A DNA stretch of 49,904 nt, taken from the NCBI GenBank assembly GCA_012799995.1, contig JAAZKE010000064.1, forward strand, positions 1-49,904, in the 5' to 3' direction. The DNA comes from Chloroflexota bacterium (lineage in GTDB: Bacteria; Chloroflexota; Anaerolineae; Anaerolineales; Anaerolineaceae). Under the pieces are notes generated by a model, which was not told the origin of the DNA, did not search any database, and was given only the letters and a program-made list of their open reading frames with translations. The position numbers and the translations under genes are program-made. Below, one piece after another: positions 33,872-43,794 of the stretch; position 1 is the stretch's first letter; the number at the start of each line of letters is the position of its first letter.

Positions 33872-36628
33872 TTAAAACAACAGTTCCTGTTTCGGTTCAA
33901 GTCTTGCTCTACCGCGGGCATTATCCACATATACCTTAAGCTGTGGATCTTCCTGTAAGGCTTGCTCCGGAAGGCGTTCAGCCACCCGCACGATGAGATT
34001 ATAGTCATGCTCCCGCCAGGCTTTGCTAAACCCTGCTTTTACCGCTTCACTTCTGAAAGCCCGTATTTTGCCTTTACCTTGTATAAACTGATTGAACTCC
34101 CTCAAAAGTGACGCTGTGCGTAAAGCTTCTAAGTCAGCCTGTTTGTTCAAGTCTGGAACATACCATCGATCTTGATCATCTAATAAGAAATTTTCCTTTA
34201 GAATTTCCAGCAGCTCGGGCAATTGTTCAAACCGCGATTGGTGTAATTGCTTTAGAAACTTAGGTTGCAGTTCTGCATAAGTTTGCGGGCCATTGCCTGC
34301 ATCTGTGTCAAGTTCGATCCGCAGCCACTGGCGGGTGCTGTTTTCGTCAGAGACAAAGAGACTTAGCTGCTCAACTTTCTCAGCAAGCAGCCGTTGCTCA
34401 TCATAAGCATTTGCCTGTGCGTTCGTAAAAGCCATACCATCCCGCGTTAGGAATCTATCTGACAAGCCTCGATAGAATTCACTGGAGTCCAGTGGTATCG
34501 TCAATCCCCGCGTTAAGTGAAAAGCGAGCATACGATCATAAAGCAGATAGGGCGTTCGTTCCGCTTGCATCTCAACGATACCATCAATAATGCCAGGCAT
34601 GGGTAACTGATCCAGGTGCTGACGTACAAATTCCCAAGCGCCTTGAACTGACCCTCCTTGGATTTCAAATTGCTGCTCAAAGCTTGCATGTGGTTTATAC
34701 GCTGAAATGATCAGATCTTGTTTAACTGCGGCATTTGTGGTGACTTGCTTGAAAGTGGTTTGTTGTTTATCCAAAGTGCGTACATCGGCGATTACAAAAC
34801 CAGCCTGTTGGATTGCTTCCTGGATTGCATTCCAAACACTGTTTTGGGAGTTATGGAATTCAACGGTCATCCATCGACCCGGTTTAAGCAAGTCAAAACA
34901 AACACTAAAACTAGCCTGTATTAATATTTGATAATCAATTAAATTTTTTCTTTGCTCTTTACTAATGATTGCTTCCTGAGCAATTGCAGTCAACACTCCC
35001 AGCCAACTTTCCCATAAAAAATTTAGCTCAGAATACATCAAATTCCCACCGAAAGGGGGGTCGATAAAAATATAATCCATAGAACCCTTCTGGTTCAATG
35101 AGTTTCCACTGGATTTGCATTCTACGATGGAAGAAGCTTTGGTTATAGTCTTTGGATCAAATAAAAAATCTTTTATTTTTCCACCCATCAATGTTAATAC
35201 ATTAGCTTCAGCAACTAGCGAGGCAACATATAGTGTTCCAGAAAGTGGACCATTACCCCTTTTCCCCATATTGTATCTTGTCAATTTCGTTGAGAGGGAA
35301 CCGCAGATTGATTGAAAAATAACAGACCATCTTAACTGATAAGATCTGTGTAAAGAACTCATAGCGTTTTTAATCAAAGCAGATACGAATAAATTTCTCT
35401 TGGTATAAAAATGGTGGACATGAGTCATGCCGATCCTAATCGGTTCTGAGGTTTTATCGCCAACAGGTAATTTGTTCGTCGGAAATGAATATGGAATATC
35501 GCTTTCATCGATCTTTTTGATCAAATCCAAGTCAGCCTTGTCAGGCTGCTTTTCATAGCGCTTTTTGCCCAGACTGTAGTTGATGAGCACCGGAACTTGC
35601 CTCGCCTGTGTGATCGTTTCATTGAGCGCCCGGTCGAATAACTTATCCATCACGCGCTCTACCTTCAGTGCCCCGCTGCTCCTCTTGGGACTTTTTGAAA
35701 GCAAGCTTCCGCAGCCAGGGCAATCCCAAATATCCTTAATCGTCTTTTGTGCTTGATCCACAGCCACATCCCAAAAGACCATTTCGTTTCCGCAGTTGGG
35801 ACAGTGGAAGACATCCGACCAAACCGTGTAATTGATTTTCCCTTTCACACGTTGGTGGTTGTCAACGTGAGGATGCCAGGTCTCATACATCCAGCCGCAT
35901 TCCTGTTCCAGCTCCATCAAAATCCGTTTAGCCTCTTTTTCAAAAGCGACGGCATCGACTGGGGTGTTGTAGTTGTAGGCAATAAAAGTCGCTGCAGGTG
36001 AAAGATCATTCAAGACAACTTTTCGTGCTCCTAACATCGAGATCAGTTTCTTGCCTTCATAAATTCGGCCTTTTTGGTCTACCCGATAACCCAAACTCTC
36101 AACTGTTTTCTTGTCTCCACACAGTTGAGCGGCAACACCAGTCATGCCTGTTCCACAAAAGCCATCAAAGACGACATCTCCAGGGTCTGTGTAGTGCAGG
36201 ATGTATCGCATAATAGCTTTGTGTGGGACCTTGGTATGGTATGAATGCGCGTTGTAGATCGGGTCGTTCTTGCCTTCGGAAACATCAGCAGCAAACGGCT
36301 CGCGTTTATATGCTTTTTCACTTTTAGATATATCGCTATCATCTGGCAAGCCTAACTCCCGACGCAATACTTGGCGTTCCTGTTGCCATTGTTCTAAAAT
36401 TTCCGGCAGAAATGGATTTGGGCAGGCAGTATAAAAAGGGGGATCGGAAAGTTCCAGGATTGCTTCGTCAGATCCTATCGGGAAACCCTCAATGGCACGA
36501 AACTCGGGGTCTTTTAAATAGGCTGCCAGCCTCTTTCTATAATACTCTTTATCAATTCGGTCCTGAGCGGTTGGCTTTTTCGTTTCAAATGGGAAAATTT
36601 CTTCAAAAGCTTTTTGGTTGCTTGCCAT
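33872..36628 (-). CDS. DNA methyltransferase (N-4/N-6 type) of the defence operon
   Basis: The 918-residue product has an AdoMet motif I FDGFCGTGMTG at residues 154-164 and a catalytic motif IV IDPPFGGNLMY near 522. An N-terminal stretch SDPPFYTACPNPF and REPFAADVSEGKNDPIYNAHSYHTKVPHKAIM is typical of large stand-alone DNA methylases in defence loci. Between them are zinc-ribbon cysteines (CPNCGNEMVFW, CPGCGSLL). It would modify host DNA at adenine or cytosine amino groups to mark self, as PglX or DrmMI do. A helical C-terminal region of about 250 residues follows the catalytic part. Ribosome-binding site: AGAGGGAAAGG. Confidence 0.85.
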   Translation of the reverse strand: MASNQKAFEEIFPFETKKPTAQDRIDKEYYRKRLAAYLKDPEFRAIEGFPIGSDEAILELSDPPFYTACPNPFLPEILEQWQQERQVLRRELGLPDDSDISKSEKAYKREPFAADVSEGKNDPIYNAHSYHTKVPHKAIMRYILHYTDPGDVVFDGFCGTGMTGVAAQLCGDKKTVESLGYRVDQKGRIYEGKKLISMLGARKVVLNDLSPAATFIAYNYNTPVDAVAFEKEAKRILMELEQECGWMYETWHPHVDNHQRVKGKINYTVWSDVFHCPNCGNEMVFWDVAVDQAQKTIKDIWDCPGCGSLLSKSPKRSSGALKVERVMDKLFDRALNETITQARQVPVLINYSLGKKRYEKQPDKADLDLIKKIDESDIPYSFPTNKLPVGDKTSEPIRIGMTHVHHFYTKRNLFVSALIKNAMSSLHRSYQLRWSVIFQSICGSLSTKLTRYNMGKRGNGPLSGTLYVASLVAEANVLTLMGGKIKDFLFDPKTITKASSIVECKSSGNSLNQKGSMDYIFIDPPFGGNLMYSELNFLWESWLGVLTAIAQEAIISKEQRKNLIDYQILIQASFSVCFDLLKPGRWMTVEFHNSQNSVWNAIQEAIQQAGFVIADVRTLDKQQTTFKQVTTNAAVKQDLIISAYKPHASFEQQFEIQGGSVQGAWEFVRQHLDQLPMPGIIDGIVEMQAERTPYLLYDRMLAFHLTRGLTIPLDSSEFYRGLSDRFLTRDGMAFTNAQANAYDEQRLLAEKVEQLSLFVSDENSTRQWLRIELDTDAGNGPQTYAELQPKFLKQLHQSRFEQLPELLEILKENFLLDDQDRWYVPDLNKQADLEALRTASLLREFNQFIQGKGKIRAFRSEAVKAGFSKAWREHDYNLIVRVAERLPEQALQEDPQLKVYVDNARGRARLEPKQELLF

Positions 36629-36695
36629 GCCTTTCCCTCTTTAAATGCTTTTTATTGCTTCTCTCGTGATTGCGAAATTACTACTCCGAGTTGAT

Positions 36696-39600
36696 TCACC
36701 AGTCAATCTGAATACGCAACTTTTGGGGATCTTTCCCTTCTAATTGGTTGCCTAAGAAAGCACGGAAACGTCTTTCCACTTCTTCAGGCAGACAGGGCAT
36801 TCCTGGACCTGTAAGCGCGTATAACAAGGCAGCTCCATCTAACTGGATAACTTCAATCCCTTGTAATGTGTCTTTGACACCTTCAATGAAGCTCTCAGTT
36901 AAAGGATCGGGTAATCTGTTTGATTGGATGAATTCTTCTACAACTTTCCTGGTTTTTTCACTTACTAAACCCAGGTTCTTCTGAGCTTGATCGGTGGTGA
37001 GGTTGTCATGAATGATGGTTGTCCATCGATTTAATGTTGCACCCAAGTCCTCACTTATTTCATCGAGTTCCTCACCGCTAACTTTCAGCTTTTCTTCCAT
37101 TGCTGGTATATAAGTACAATATGGGCAAACTGCACTTTCAGTTAGGTCCTCAGCACGTAAGTTCGTACATGAACGCAGCCCCTTAATTCTTTCAATCAAA
37201 TGATTCAATTCAGATGAAGGAAGCAGGTTCAGTTTCCCAAGTGCTCTCAACACCGCCCATTTCGGGTCGGAAGTAATTGCCTTTTTGCGTTGGTCCTGTT
37301 CACGATCCAGCCGGGCTGATTGATGGAGCTCAAGATAGTGCTGCACATATTCGTGTTTTAGGTTATCTAATCTTGCGATAATCTGTTGGTCTAAACTTGA
37401 ATTGGAGCGGGCCTCTGGGTTCGTAAGCGCTTTCAAAATATAGTCTTGTGAAGTTTCAAGCTCCTTGCTCCACGGGTCCTCCTCTGGCAATGCTTTCTTA
37501 GCTTCCTTGAGGTAATCCCAATGTGCTGTGAGTTTGTAAATGGACTCAAAGATATTTGAAAGTTCCTCAAGTTTGTTTCGTCCTTTCATACTAGCATGAA
37601 TCTCGCCAACACCAAGGTCCAGATTTGAAAACCTAGCATAAGAATTGAATTTTGTTAATCCGTTTAAAAATAACAGGTATTCCTCAAGTGTCTTTTTAAC
37701 CGCTGCTTGTTCCTGTGATGGGAGGATCATTTGTTGACCAAGCTTTGGCCCGCTGCGCAATTGGTTGAGCATCCGAACTACTCGCTCTTGTTCCTCCGAG
37801 AGTTTCTTTTGGAACAAATCAACCGCTGTCATTTGTGAACGCAGATCATCAAGTAACGCCGGCGGTACGTCAAAATGCGAAAATAATTCACGCACAGTTT
37901 TTTCTGGAATTGGTTTTGGTTTACTAATAGAAACAAAATTGAGGATCTGATCGAGGCTTAAGCGAGTTTCCTCAGTGTTTAACTCACTTACAGACCAACC
38001 ACGTAAATTTAAACTGATCAGGCCTTGTTTTACTAATGCAGCAAGAACTAAGGCAAAGAGAGTTGGCTCAAGCCCAAATCTCTGATCAGTTTCAGCACCT
38101 GGCTCACCTTTTAGAATTTCACCGCGGTTAACTACAGTGCCAGCTGGGAGTTGATTAACTAAGTCCAAATAGTAAGAAGCGTAAGGACTTTCATGCAGAT
38201 CCCACATAATCTGGCTTTGCTGGACTTTACCTAACTTCAATCCTTCAAGGATCACCTGAGTCATTTTTGAGGCTGGACTTCCAGAAATTGTTCGTAAAGC
38301 TTGCTCGCACAGTGGATCGAGCGTCTTGCTGTTAAGCTCTACTCCTTCAAACGATGGATAATCCGGATATTTTATTTCGAATGCTGGTTCAAACAGTGTG
38401 CTTGATATTTTGTGAACCATATCTCTGAAGTTCATTCCCCGAAGGTTGATATGGAAGTCTGAGATAAGTTCTGCGACGGGCTTAGTTTGCTGGTTGTAGT
38501 GGATCTCGTAAAAACGAATGAAGTTGTCAGTTAAGTATCTTGTGAGGGTTCTACCGTGATCTCTAAGTTTCTTTTCGTATTGATCACGATTGGCACCAGT
38601 AGAGATAGCTGCCATTTCAGCCGTCCCGGCGTAACTTCGTAAATATTTTTCTAATCGTGGATCATCCAAGTTGAGGAGAAAGAATATTTCATCGGGCCTA
38701 TCAGATAGCACATCCTTTCCATTGCCAAATGGGGAGTGGAAATGAATGTAAAAATCTCTTTCCGGATGAGTAGTTGAGCGTTCATTAGAAGCGCCGAGGA
38801 ATAAGTAGCCCTGACGTGTAATACCATGGCTTGTCCAAGGGATTTCTTTCTCCCATATTCGAAATCCGGTAACATAGCTGCCTTCAGTAATTTCAAGCAC
38901 CATTTTTATGATTTCAAAGTAGTATCGATCAAGAGTGGTCGGATCCAAAGTTTTGGCTTTCTGATCTATTAATGCATCAAAATCGATGTCCTTCTTAAGA
39001 TCCAGGTAGTATTGATCGTTTTCAGGATTGTGACTGATAAATTGGCCGTTCACAGCAGTTGAGATGGCTCTAAGAATTGTCTCAACGGTTGCTAATAAAA
39101 AGTCAGCGTCCAATTCAGGTAGAGGTAAATACAAGCAAAGCTGATCCTTTAGCTCCGTGGGTGTAACCCCTATCGGGGCATAAATATCACTTACGGTAAG
39201 TCGGTTCAGCGCAAGTCCATCGATGATTTGTAGAGCAGCTTCTCGATAATTAGCTGTTTCATTCGAATATTTAACCTTGTCCGAAAGTACGCGTGCTTTT
39301 TCCTGTACCAATCTGACATCCGGGATAGTTCTGAAAGCATCATCCTCGCAAATCATTCGCCAGTACGAGTCGTAAGTGATCAAACCGGGTTTTCCTATAG
39401 GAACATCATGGTCCAGTAAAGCGGTCATTTCTGTGCTTAATGCTTTGAGAAGATCTCGACGTTCACCGATGGAAACTTGTTCAAAAACTTCAAGATAAGT
39501 GGGATGAACAGGAAAAAGTTCTATAAATTCATCTAGTCGTTCTGCCATGTCTGTATAGAGCGGTGTAAATTGTTCCAGATGTTTTCGTATGCTTAGCTTC

Positions 39601-40397
39601 TGTTGATTTGTTTTGCTCAATAGACGATGACTAATTACATAAGCCACATCTTCTTTTATGATCTTGGATTGGTCAAATCGCGCTTGCACGCGTTTGATCG
39701 AGTCAGCCACAAAAGAAAACCGAGGATTGTCAAATAATGCCTCTTGAATTCCAGCAACAAAACGCAACGGCAGAATTTCACAAGCTTCTCCGACCTCCCT
39801 TAAAAAGTTCAAGTCTAAAATAATCTCAATCTCATTTCGGGAGCGTAAATAATCAAGTAATTCATCCAATACTATGAAAAGACCTTTATCAGGGAATTTT
39901 GCCCTAAATTCGGTCATCATGTTTGAGAGAAGCTGCTTGTTACTGATCGTTTCATCAAGAGCAGGAAAATGATAGGTCACACCTAAATTTGCCAGCTGTC
40001 TTCCTAAATCATTAAAAACCACATCTCTTAATGCCATTTTCGTAGCAGCCGTTTCCTGCCTAACCACGATAAATCTTCCAGCCAATTCTTCTAATCCTTG
40101 TCGGACGGCGGGATGTTGAATTCGTTCTAATAAATCCACATGTTCACATATCGCGGAAATGACTGCCATCAAATGGGACTTACCCGCTCCATAATTGCCG
40201 ACAATGAACAGCCCCCGTCCCGATCTAGATGAGTCCAAAGATAATGCTGGGAGAATGCGGTGCAGAATTACATCTGCCATTCGGTCAGAGATCACATAAG
40301 TCTCGACAAGATGAGCAGCGGTCTCCTTTTGATTAGCTTTCAAAAGCTGAATGACTTCGGTAACTGCTTCAAACTGTATTAAGTCTCTATATTTCAT
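36696..40397 (-). CDS. DUF6079-family P-loop ATPase, BrxC/PglY-like
   Basis: The 1233-residue protein begins MKYRDLIQFEAVTEVIQL and has Walker A IVGNYGAGKSHLM at residues 66-77 and Walker B GLFIVLDELLDYL at 172-184, matching proteins annotated as DUF6079 family. These are relatives of the BREX ATPases BrxC and PglY. The region about 1090-1150 contains CTNLRAEDL and CPYCTY, a possible zinc site, and long coiled-coil-like helices lie before it (about 870-1060). It is encoded second in the operon. In BREX the corresponding ATPase is a structural ATPase of the methylation/defence complex, so a similar role is inferred. Confidence 0.82.
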   Translation of the reverse strand: MKYRDLIQFEAVTEVIQLLKANQKETAAHLVETYVISDRMADVILHRILPALSLDSSRSGRGLFIVGNYGAGKSHLMAVISAICEHVDLLERIQHPAVRQGLEELAGRFIVVRQETAATKMALRDVVFNDLGRQLANLGVTYHFPALDETISNKQLLSNMMTEFRAKFPDKGLFIVLDELLDYLRSRNEIEIILDLNFLREVGEACEILPLRFVAGIQEALFDNPRFSFVADSIKRVQARFDQSKIIKEDVAYVISHRLLSKTNQQKLSIRKHLEQFTPLYTDMAERLDEFIELFPVHPTYLEVFEQVSIGERRDLLKALSTEMTALLDHDVPIGKPGLITYDSYWRMICEDDAFRTIPDVRLVQEKARVLSDKVKYSNETANYREAALQIIDGLALNRLTVSDIYAPIGVTPTELKDQLCLYLPLPELDADFLLATVETILRAISTAVNGQFISHNPENDQYYLDLKKDIDFDALIDQKAKTLDPTTLDRYYFEIIKMVLEITEGSYVTGFRIWEKEIPWTSHGITRQGYLFLGASNERSTTHPERDFYIHFHSPFGNGKDVLSDRPDEIFFLLNLDDPRLEKYLRSYAGTAEMAAISTGANRDQYEKKLRDHGRTLTRYLTDNFIRFYEIHYNQQTKPVAELISDFHINLRGMNFRDMVHKISSTLFEPAFEIKYPDYPSFEGVELNSKTLDPLCEQALRTISGSPASKMTQVILEGLKLGKVQQSQIMWDLHESPYASYYLDLVNQLPAGTVVNRGEILKGEPGAETDQRFGLEPTLFALVLAALVKQGLISLNLRGWSVSELNTEETRLSLDQILNFVSISKPKPIPEKTVRELFSHFDVPPALLDDLRSQMTAVDLFQKKLSEEQERVVRMLNQLRSGPKLGQQMILPSQEQAAVKKTLEEYLLFLNGLTKFNSYARFSNLDLGVGEIHASMKGRNKLEELSNIFESIYKLTAHWDYLKEAKKALPEEDPWSKELETSQDYILKALTNPEARSNSSLDQQIIARLDNLKHEYVQHYLELHQSARLDREQDQRKKAITSDPKWAVLRALGKLNLLPSSELNHLIERIKGLRSCTNLRAEDLTESAVCPYCTYIPAMEEKLKVSGEELDEISEDLGATLNRWTTIIHDNLTTDQAQKNLGLVSEKTRKVVEEFIQSNRLPDPLTESFIEGVKDTLQGIEVIQLDGAALLYALTGPGMPCLPEEVERRFRAFLGNQLEGKDPQKLRIQIDW

Positions 40398-40424
40398 AAA
40401 ATCATCTATTCCTGAGCATTAAAA

Positions 40425-42092
40425 TCAATTGGGAGATTTATGTATTGAAACTGAAGCGTTGTAAAACACTATTAAATGAGTTCTTGCCCTAGAACATCCT
40501 ACGTATAAAAGTGTCTCAAGATCCATGTAATTTACGGGGTCTAGTTCAGTGATGATAACTACTCGCTTCTCCAGTCCTTTGAAGCGTTGAATACTGGAAA
40601 CCATAATATCTGTTTGGCGAGAACTGGATTGTTGACTCAACCTGAAATTACCTAATGGTGTGCCCGGAAGTAAAACGGTTCGAGTATCACCTTTGGGAGT
40701 TAGAACAACAATCTCCTTGGAACTCACATTTTCATCTATCACAAGACGATGCAGGGTTTTGCTCAATCCGCGTTTCATTTCATCGGCATTGTCATAGGCG
40801 ATCCATTCAGGAGCAATACCATCTGGGGCAGAGCTAGTCAAACTATTGGGGTTGTTATGATACCGTTTGACGGTTTCATGTATGAGTTTAGTGTTTCTAC
40901 AATTCTCAAAAAGTTGGAATGGGGGTTCAGTAATCAAACCACCAAAGTCAGTTGAGCCTTGGAATATGTTTTGGTTATCGTCATAAAAAATAAAAAAATA
41001 ACCGTCCGTCTTCAACAAGGAGTGTAGCGCAATCCAATAGTTTTCAAGGAAATCCTGGCCCTCATCAACAATGATAGCATCATATATGGGATCGGATTCT
41101 TCGGCAAATTCCATCAAGTATTCAGGATAGAGTTCTGTGAATTTTCTCCGGTCATCAACATTATTGGGTATCGATTTCCTTAATCTTCTTGTTGCCAGGG
41201 CACATAATCCGTGGAAATTTTCTACTGTTGCATCGATCAAAATTGTCTTTAAATGGTCTGCAAGCGCAGAATTAAAACAGACAAACAGTACATTTTGTCC
41301 GAGATCACAAAACTGTTGAGCTTTTTTCACTGCAAGCATTGTCTTGCCAGATCCAGCACAACCAGCAATGGCTACTCGTTTTCGATTTCCTAATATTTGC
41401 AATGCCCGGAATTGATCCTCTGTAAGCTGGATTAGTTTTTGATCAACATTTTCCAACTCAGCACCAAGAGGTGTCTTAAATTCGAATGAGTTGGCTAGTA
41501 ATTTTTCTGCAAGCATAATACAGTTAGTGCCTGGTGCATAATCTTTCATATTTATCCCAAAAGAATATGCGAACAAGTTGGATACAGTTTCGTCTATTTT
41601 GGAGAGGTCTTGCGAATCGAGAATTTGTTCACGGGGCAGGTCAAGTTTTAATGATTGTCCTGGCCTGATCCAAACATCAGGAAAACAGACGGCATGCCAC
41701 ATGTTAATCTTATATTGCGGCCAACCTGGTATTTCCCTTAGCTTCTTCTCTATGTTGTAGTGATTTCTACGAGCTTGTTCGACAGGATCTTTGATCTCAT
41801 GGTAATCGTTATTACGGTCCTGACTATACCATTGATCATTCTCATGCTGGTATCGAATACCACCGCCCTTGACTTCTAGAAAAATAAATCCTTTTTCAGC
41901 ATGAGCTATTACAAAATCAGCTTCCCCTTCTTGGACGCCTTTATATTTGTTTTGATCCTGCCAATGGGTACTATAAAAAACCGTATACGTATCTGGCAGT
42001 GACTTTAAGGCCAAGAAAACTTTAAGTTCACCACTTCGAAGAGGATTGTCCAGGACAGATTGTGGTGGCTGATTTGGGAAAATTCTAGCCAT
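40425..42092 (-). CDS. NERD-domain UvrD-like helicase, first gene of the defence operon
   Basis: The 555-residue protein has an N-terminal nuclease-related NERD domain (SGELKVFLALKSLPDTY..., GEADFVIAHAEKGFIFLEVKGGGI near 55-80), then a superfamily 1 helicase core: Walker A IAGCAGSGKTMLAVKKAQ near 240-257, DEGQDFLENYW near 345, ENCRNTKLIHE, and the C-terminal motif LLYVGCSRARTHLIVF near 530. The EVKGG element is the usual nuclease catalytic part of NERD. The ribosome-binding site AAAGGAG is present and a gap of 27 bases separates it from the ATPase gene. It is the first gene of the six-gene minus-strand operon and probably degrades or unwinds invading DNA. Confidence 0.85.
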   Translation of the reverse strand: MARIFPNQPPQSVLDNPLRSGELKVFLALKSLPDTYTVFYSTHWQDQNKYKGVQEGEADFVIAHAEKGFIFLEVKGGGIRYQHENDQWYSQDRNNDYHEIKDPVEQARRNHYNIEKKLREIPGWPQYKINMWHAVCFPDVWIRPGQSLKLDLPREQILDSQDLSKIDETVSNLFAYSFGINMKDYAPGTNCIMLAEKLLANSFEFKTPLGAELENVDQKLIQLTEDQFRALQILGNRKRVAIAGCAGSGKTMLAVKKAQQFCDLGQNVLFVCFNSALADHLKTILIDATVENFHGLCALATRRLRKSIPNNVDDRRKFTELYPEYLMEFAEESDPIYDAIIVDEGQDFLENYWIALHSLLKTDGYFFIFYDDNQNIFQGSTDFGGLITEPPFQLFENCRNTKLIHETVKRYHNNPNSLTSSAPDGIAPEWIAYDNADEMKRGLSKTLHRLVIDENVSSKEIVVLTPKGDTRTVLLPGTPLGNFRLSQQSSSRQTDIMVSSIQRFKGLEKRVVIITELDPVNYMDLETLLYVGCSRARTHLIVFYNASVSIHKSPN

Positions 42093-42620
42093 GATTCTCC
42101 TTTAATGTATTTGGTTAAGTTTACCAACAAAGGGCATATAGTTTTATTCTAATACTTCAAGCCCAATAAGAAAAAAAGATGAAAATCCATTTGATTCTAG
42201 AGGTGAGGACACACTTTTCTTTGCTTGCCAATTCACTCTACTTGCCCAGTTCCTCTTGAAAGGTTTCTAAATAATTGGCTTCAGACGGAAATGTACCAGA
42301 CTGATTGATTGTGAGAGCATAGCTTTGTCCTACTTGATTATTCGTTCTCTTATTCACTTCATAATTCAACTTTCAATTCCTGCAATTTCGAATAGGTAGT
42401 TGTTTATTAGGTGGAGGACGATACAGAAACAAGGAACTTGAAAGTGCGAAGCAGTAATAATGAAAAGAAAATCGAAATTAAGAATCTCTCACATTGTATA
42501 GAGGCTATAATTTCTTGACTTGATACTTCGTCTTATTATGAAAGAGGCTAATGATCCACAGTTGAACGAGCGTTAATCATTTCTTATTGACTATCGAAAC
42601 TGCTCGTTTATTTACTGTGC
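42093..42620. other. Intergenic stretch upstream of the defence operon
   Basis: About 530 bases between the operon start and the serine recombinase stop. It must contain the promoter of the defence operon, but no clear consensus pair was found. Apart from a short coding remnant (42238-42357) nothing is recognised. Confidence 0.5.
42238..42357 (-). pseudogene. Short coding remnant
   Basis: A 39-codon frame (GTG at 42357, TAG at 42238) reads VNKRTNNQVGQSYALTINQ and continues to ...NYLETFQEELGK. The composition looks like protein but is too short to identify, and I see no gene around it. It is probably the tail of a lost gene between the serine recombinase and the defence operon. Confidence 0.2.
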
Positions 42621-43250
42621 TTATTCGTTATTTGCCTTATATCTTTTAACTAATTTATAGAATGTGGTTTTCTTAAGATTCAATTTCTCCATAGCCTTTG
42701 TCGCTGTGATTATTCCGTCCGTCCATAGTTTATAGTACTTTTCCCATTCAACCGGAAATTCAGCTTTTGGCCTTCCTAAATGTTTCCCTTTAGCCCGTGC
42801 AGCTTTAATCCCCTGCATTTGCCTTGATCGTGTATTTTCTCTTTCTTTTTGGGCAGTATAGCTAAGAATTTGAAGAACCAGATCTGCGATAAACCTCTTG
42901 TCTAAATCTGAAGCGGCAGAACTTGTATCCAATAATGGCATATCAAGGACTTTAATATCGGCTTGAATTGTTTTCGTAATGTTTTCCCATTGGTTTCTTA
43001 TTTCAGAGTAATTACGCCCTAGGCGATCCAGGCTAACAATTACCAGTAGATCACCCTTACGAAGTAATGGGGCTGATGTAGGAGTGCCTACAAGGCTATT
43101 ATAAGCTTTTCGATCAAAGTCCTTACCGCTAGCCATATCTTGCAGAATATCGCGTTCTGGGCATTCTACGTATGGTTTTAACGCTTCTATTTGGCGATCC
43201 AAGTTCTGATCAGTTGTACTGACTCTTGCATATCCGTAAACGTTTCTCAT
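42621..43250 (-). CDS. Serine recombinase, resolvase/invertase type
   Basis: The 209-residue protein begins NVYGYARVSTTDQNLDRQIEAL, with the catalytic serine in RVSTTDQ, and contains LLVIVSLDRLGRNYSEIRNQW and AQKERENTRSRQMQGI. The C-terminal 50 residues (KGKHLGRPKAEF...TKAMEKLNLKKTTFYKLVKRYKANNE) form a helix-turn-helix for site binding. It fits the Tn3-resolvase/Hin-like size class. It is a second recombinase in the island, perhaps for multimer resolution or a past insertion, and an 18-bp palindrome lies just upstream. Confidence 0.9.
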   Translation of the reverse strand: MRNVYGYARVSTTDQNLDRQIEALKPYVECPERDILQDMASGKDFDRKAYNSLVGTPTSAPLLRKGDLLVIVSLDRLGRNYSEIRNQWENITKTIQADIKVLDMPLLDTSSAASDLDKRFIADLVLQILSYTAQKERENTRSRQMQGIKAARAKGKHLGRPKAEFPVEWEKYYKLWTDGIITATKAMEKLNLKKTTFYKLVKRYKANNE

Positions 43251-43299
43251 TTTAATTTCCTCCCTAATTGGAATAGAACGTCCGTTAACCTGCTCTTAT

Positions 43300-43317
43300 T
43301 ATACGAACGTTCGTATA
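43300..43317. promoter_or_regulatory. 18-bp perfect palindrome upstream of the serine recombinase
   Basis: TATACGAACGTTCGTATA is perfectly self-complementary and lies 50 bases upstream of the recombinase start. It is a good candidate for a recombination site core or an operator for the recombinase. The minus-strand promoter is probably in the same region. Confidence 0.5.
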
Positions 43318-43540
43318 CAAAGTCAAGCACCTTTACGGGCATCTTTTGTTTCTAAAATACGACGGCGATTTTCACATGTTTGTCTGTTCGCAAAGGTATA
43401 CCTTTACAGACCATACTTTTCTGAAGGGTTTTCAATCTACAAGTTGTATTAGTTAAAAACTTGCAAAAATAAAGCTAAGGAAATATAATGAATGTAATGA
43501 TAGTAATGTAAGTAAGGGATACAATGAAAGAAGGTTAGAT

Positions 43541-43792
43541 ATGGAAATGGAACTAGCAAAAATCACAGCAAAAGGACAAATTACTATTCCAATTGCTGTG
43601 AGGAGACAACTTGGCTTAAAGGAGGGTGATAAAATCCTTTTCGTAAAACAAGGAAACGAAATAATCTTGAAAAACCCTACAGTGATTGCATTTAAAGAAG
43701 CACAAAAAGAATTTGAAGGAGAGGCTGATCGTGTTGGTCTCAAAAATGAAGATGATGTTATTCAAATGATAAAAGAATTGCGGAATGAATAA
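43541..43792 (+). CDS. AbrB/SpoVT-like antitoxin
   Basis: The 83-residue product begins with a SpoVT/AbrB swapped-hairpin DNA-binding domain: ELAKITAKGQITIPIAVRRQLGLKEGDKILFVKQGNEIIL. The C-terminal 35 residues would wrap the toxin. Its stop lies two bases before the toxin ATG, the usual antitoxin-toxin order. It probably neutralises the PIN toxin and represses its own operon. Confidence 0.88.
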   Translation: MEMELAKITAKGQITIPIAVRRQLGLKEGDKILFVKQGNEIILKNPTVIAFKEAQKEFEGEADRVGLKNEDDVIQMIKELRNE

Positions 43793-43794
43793 TA

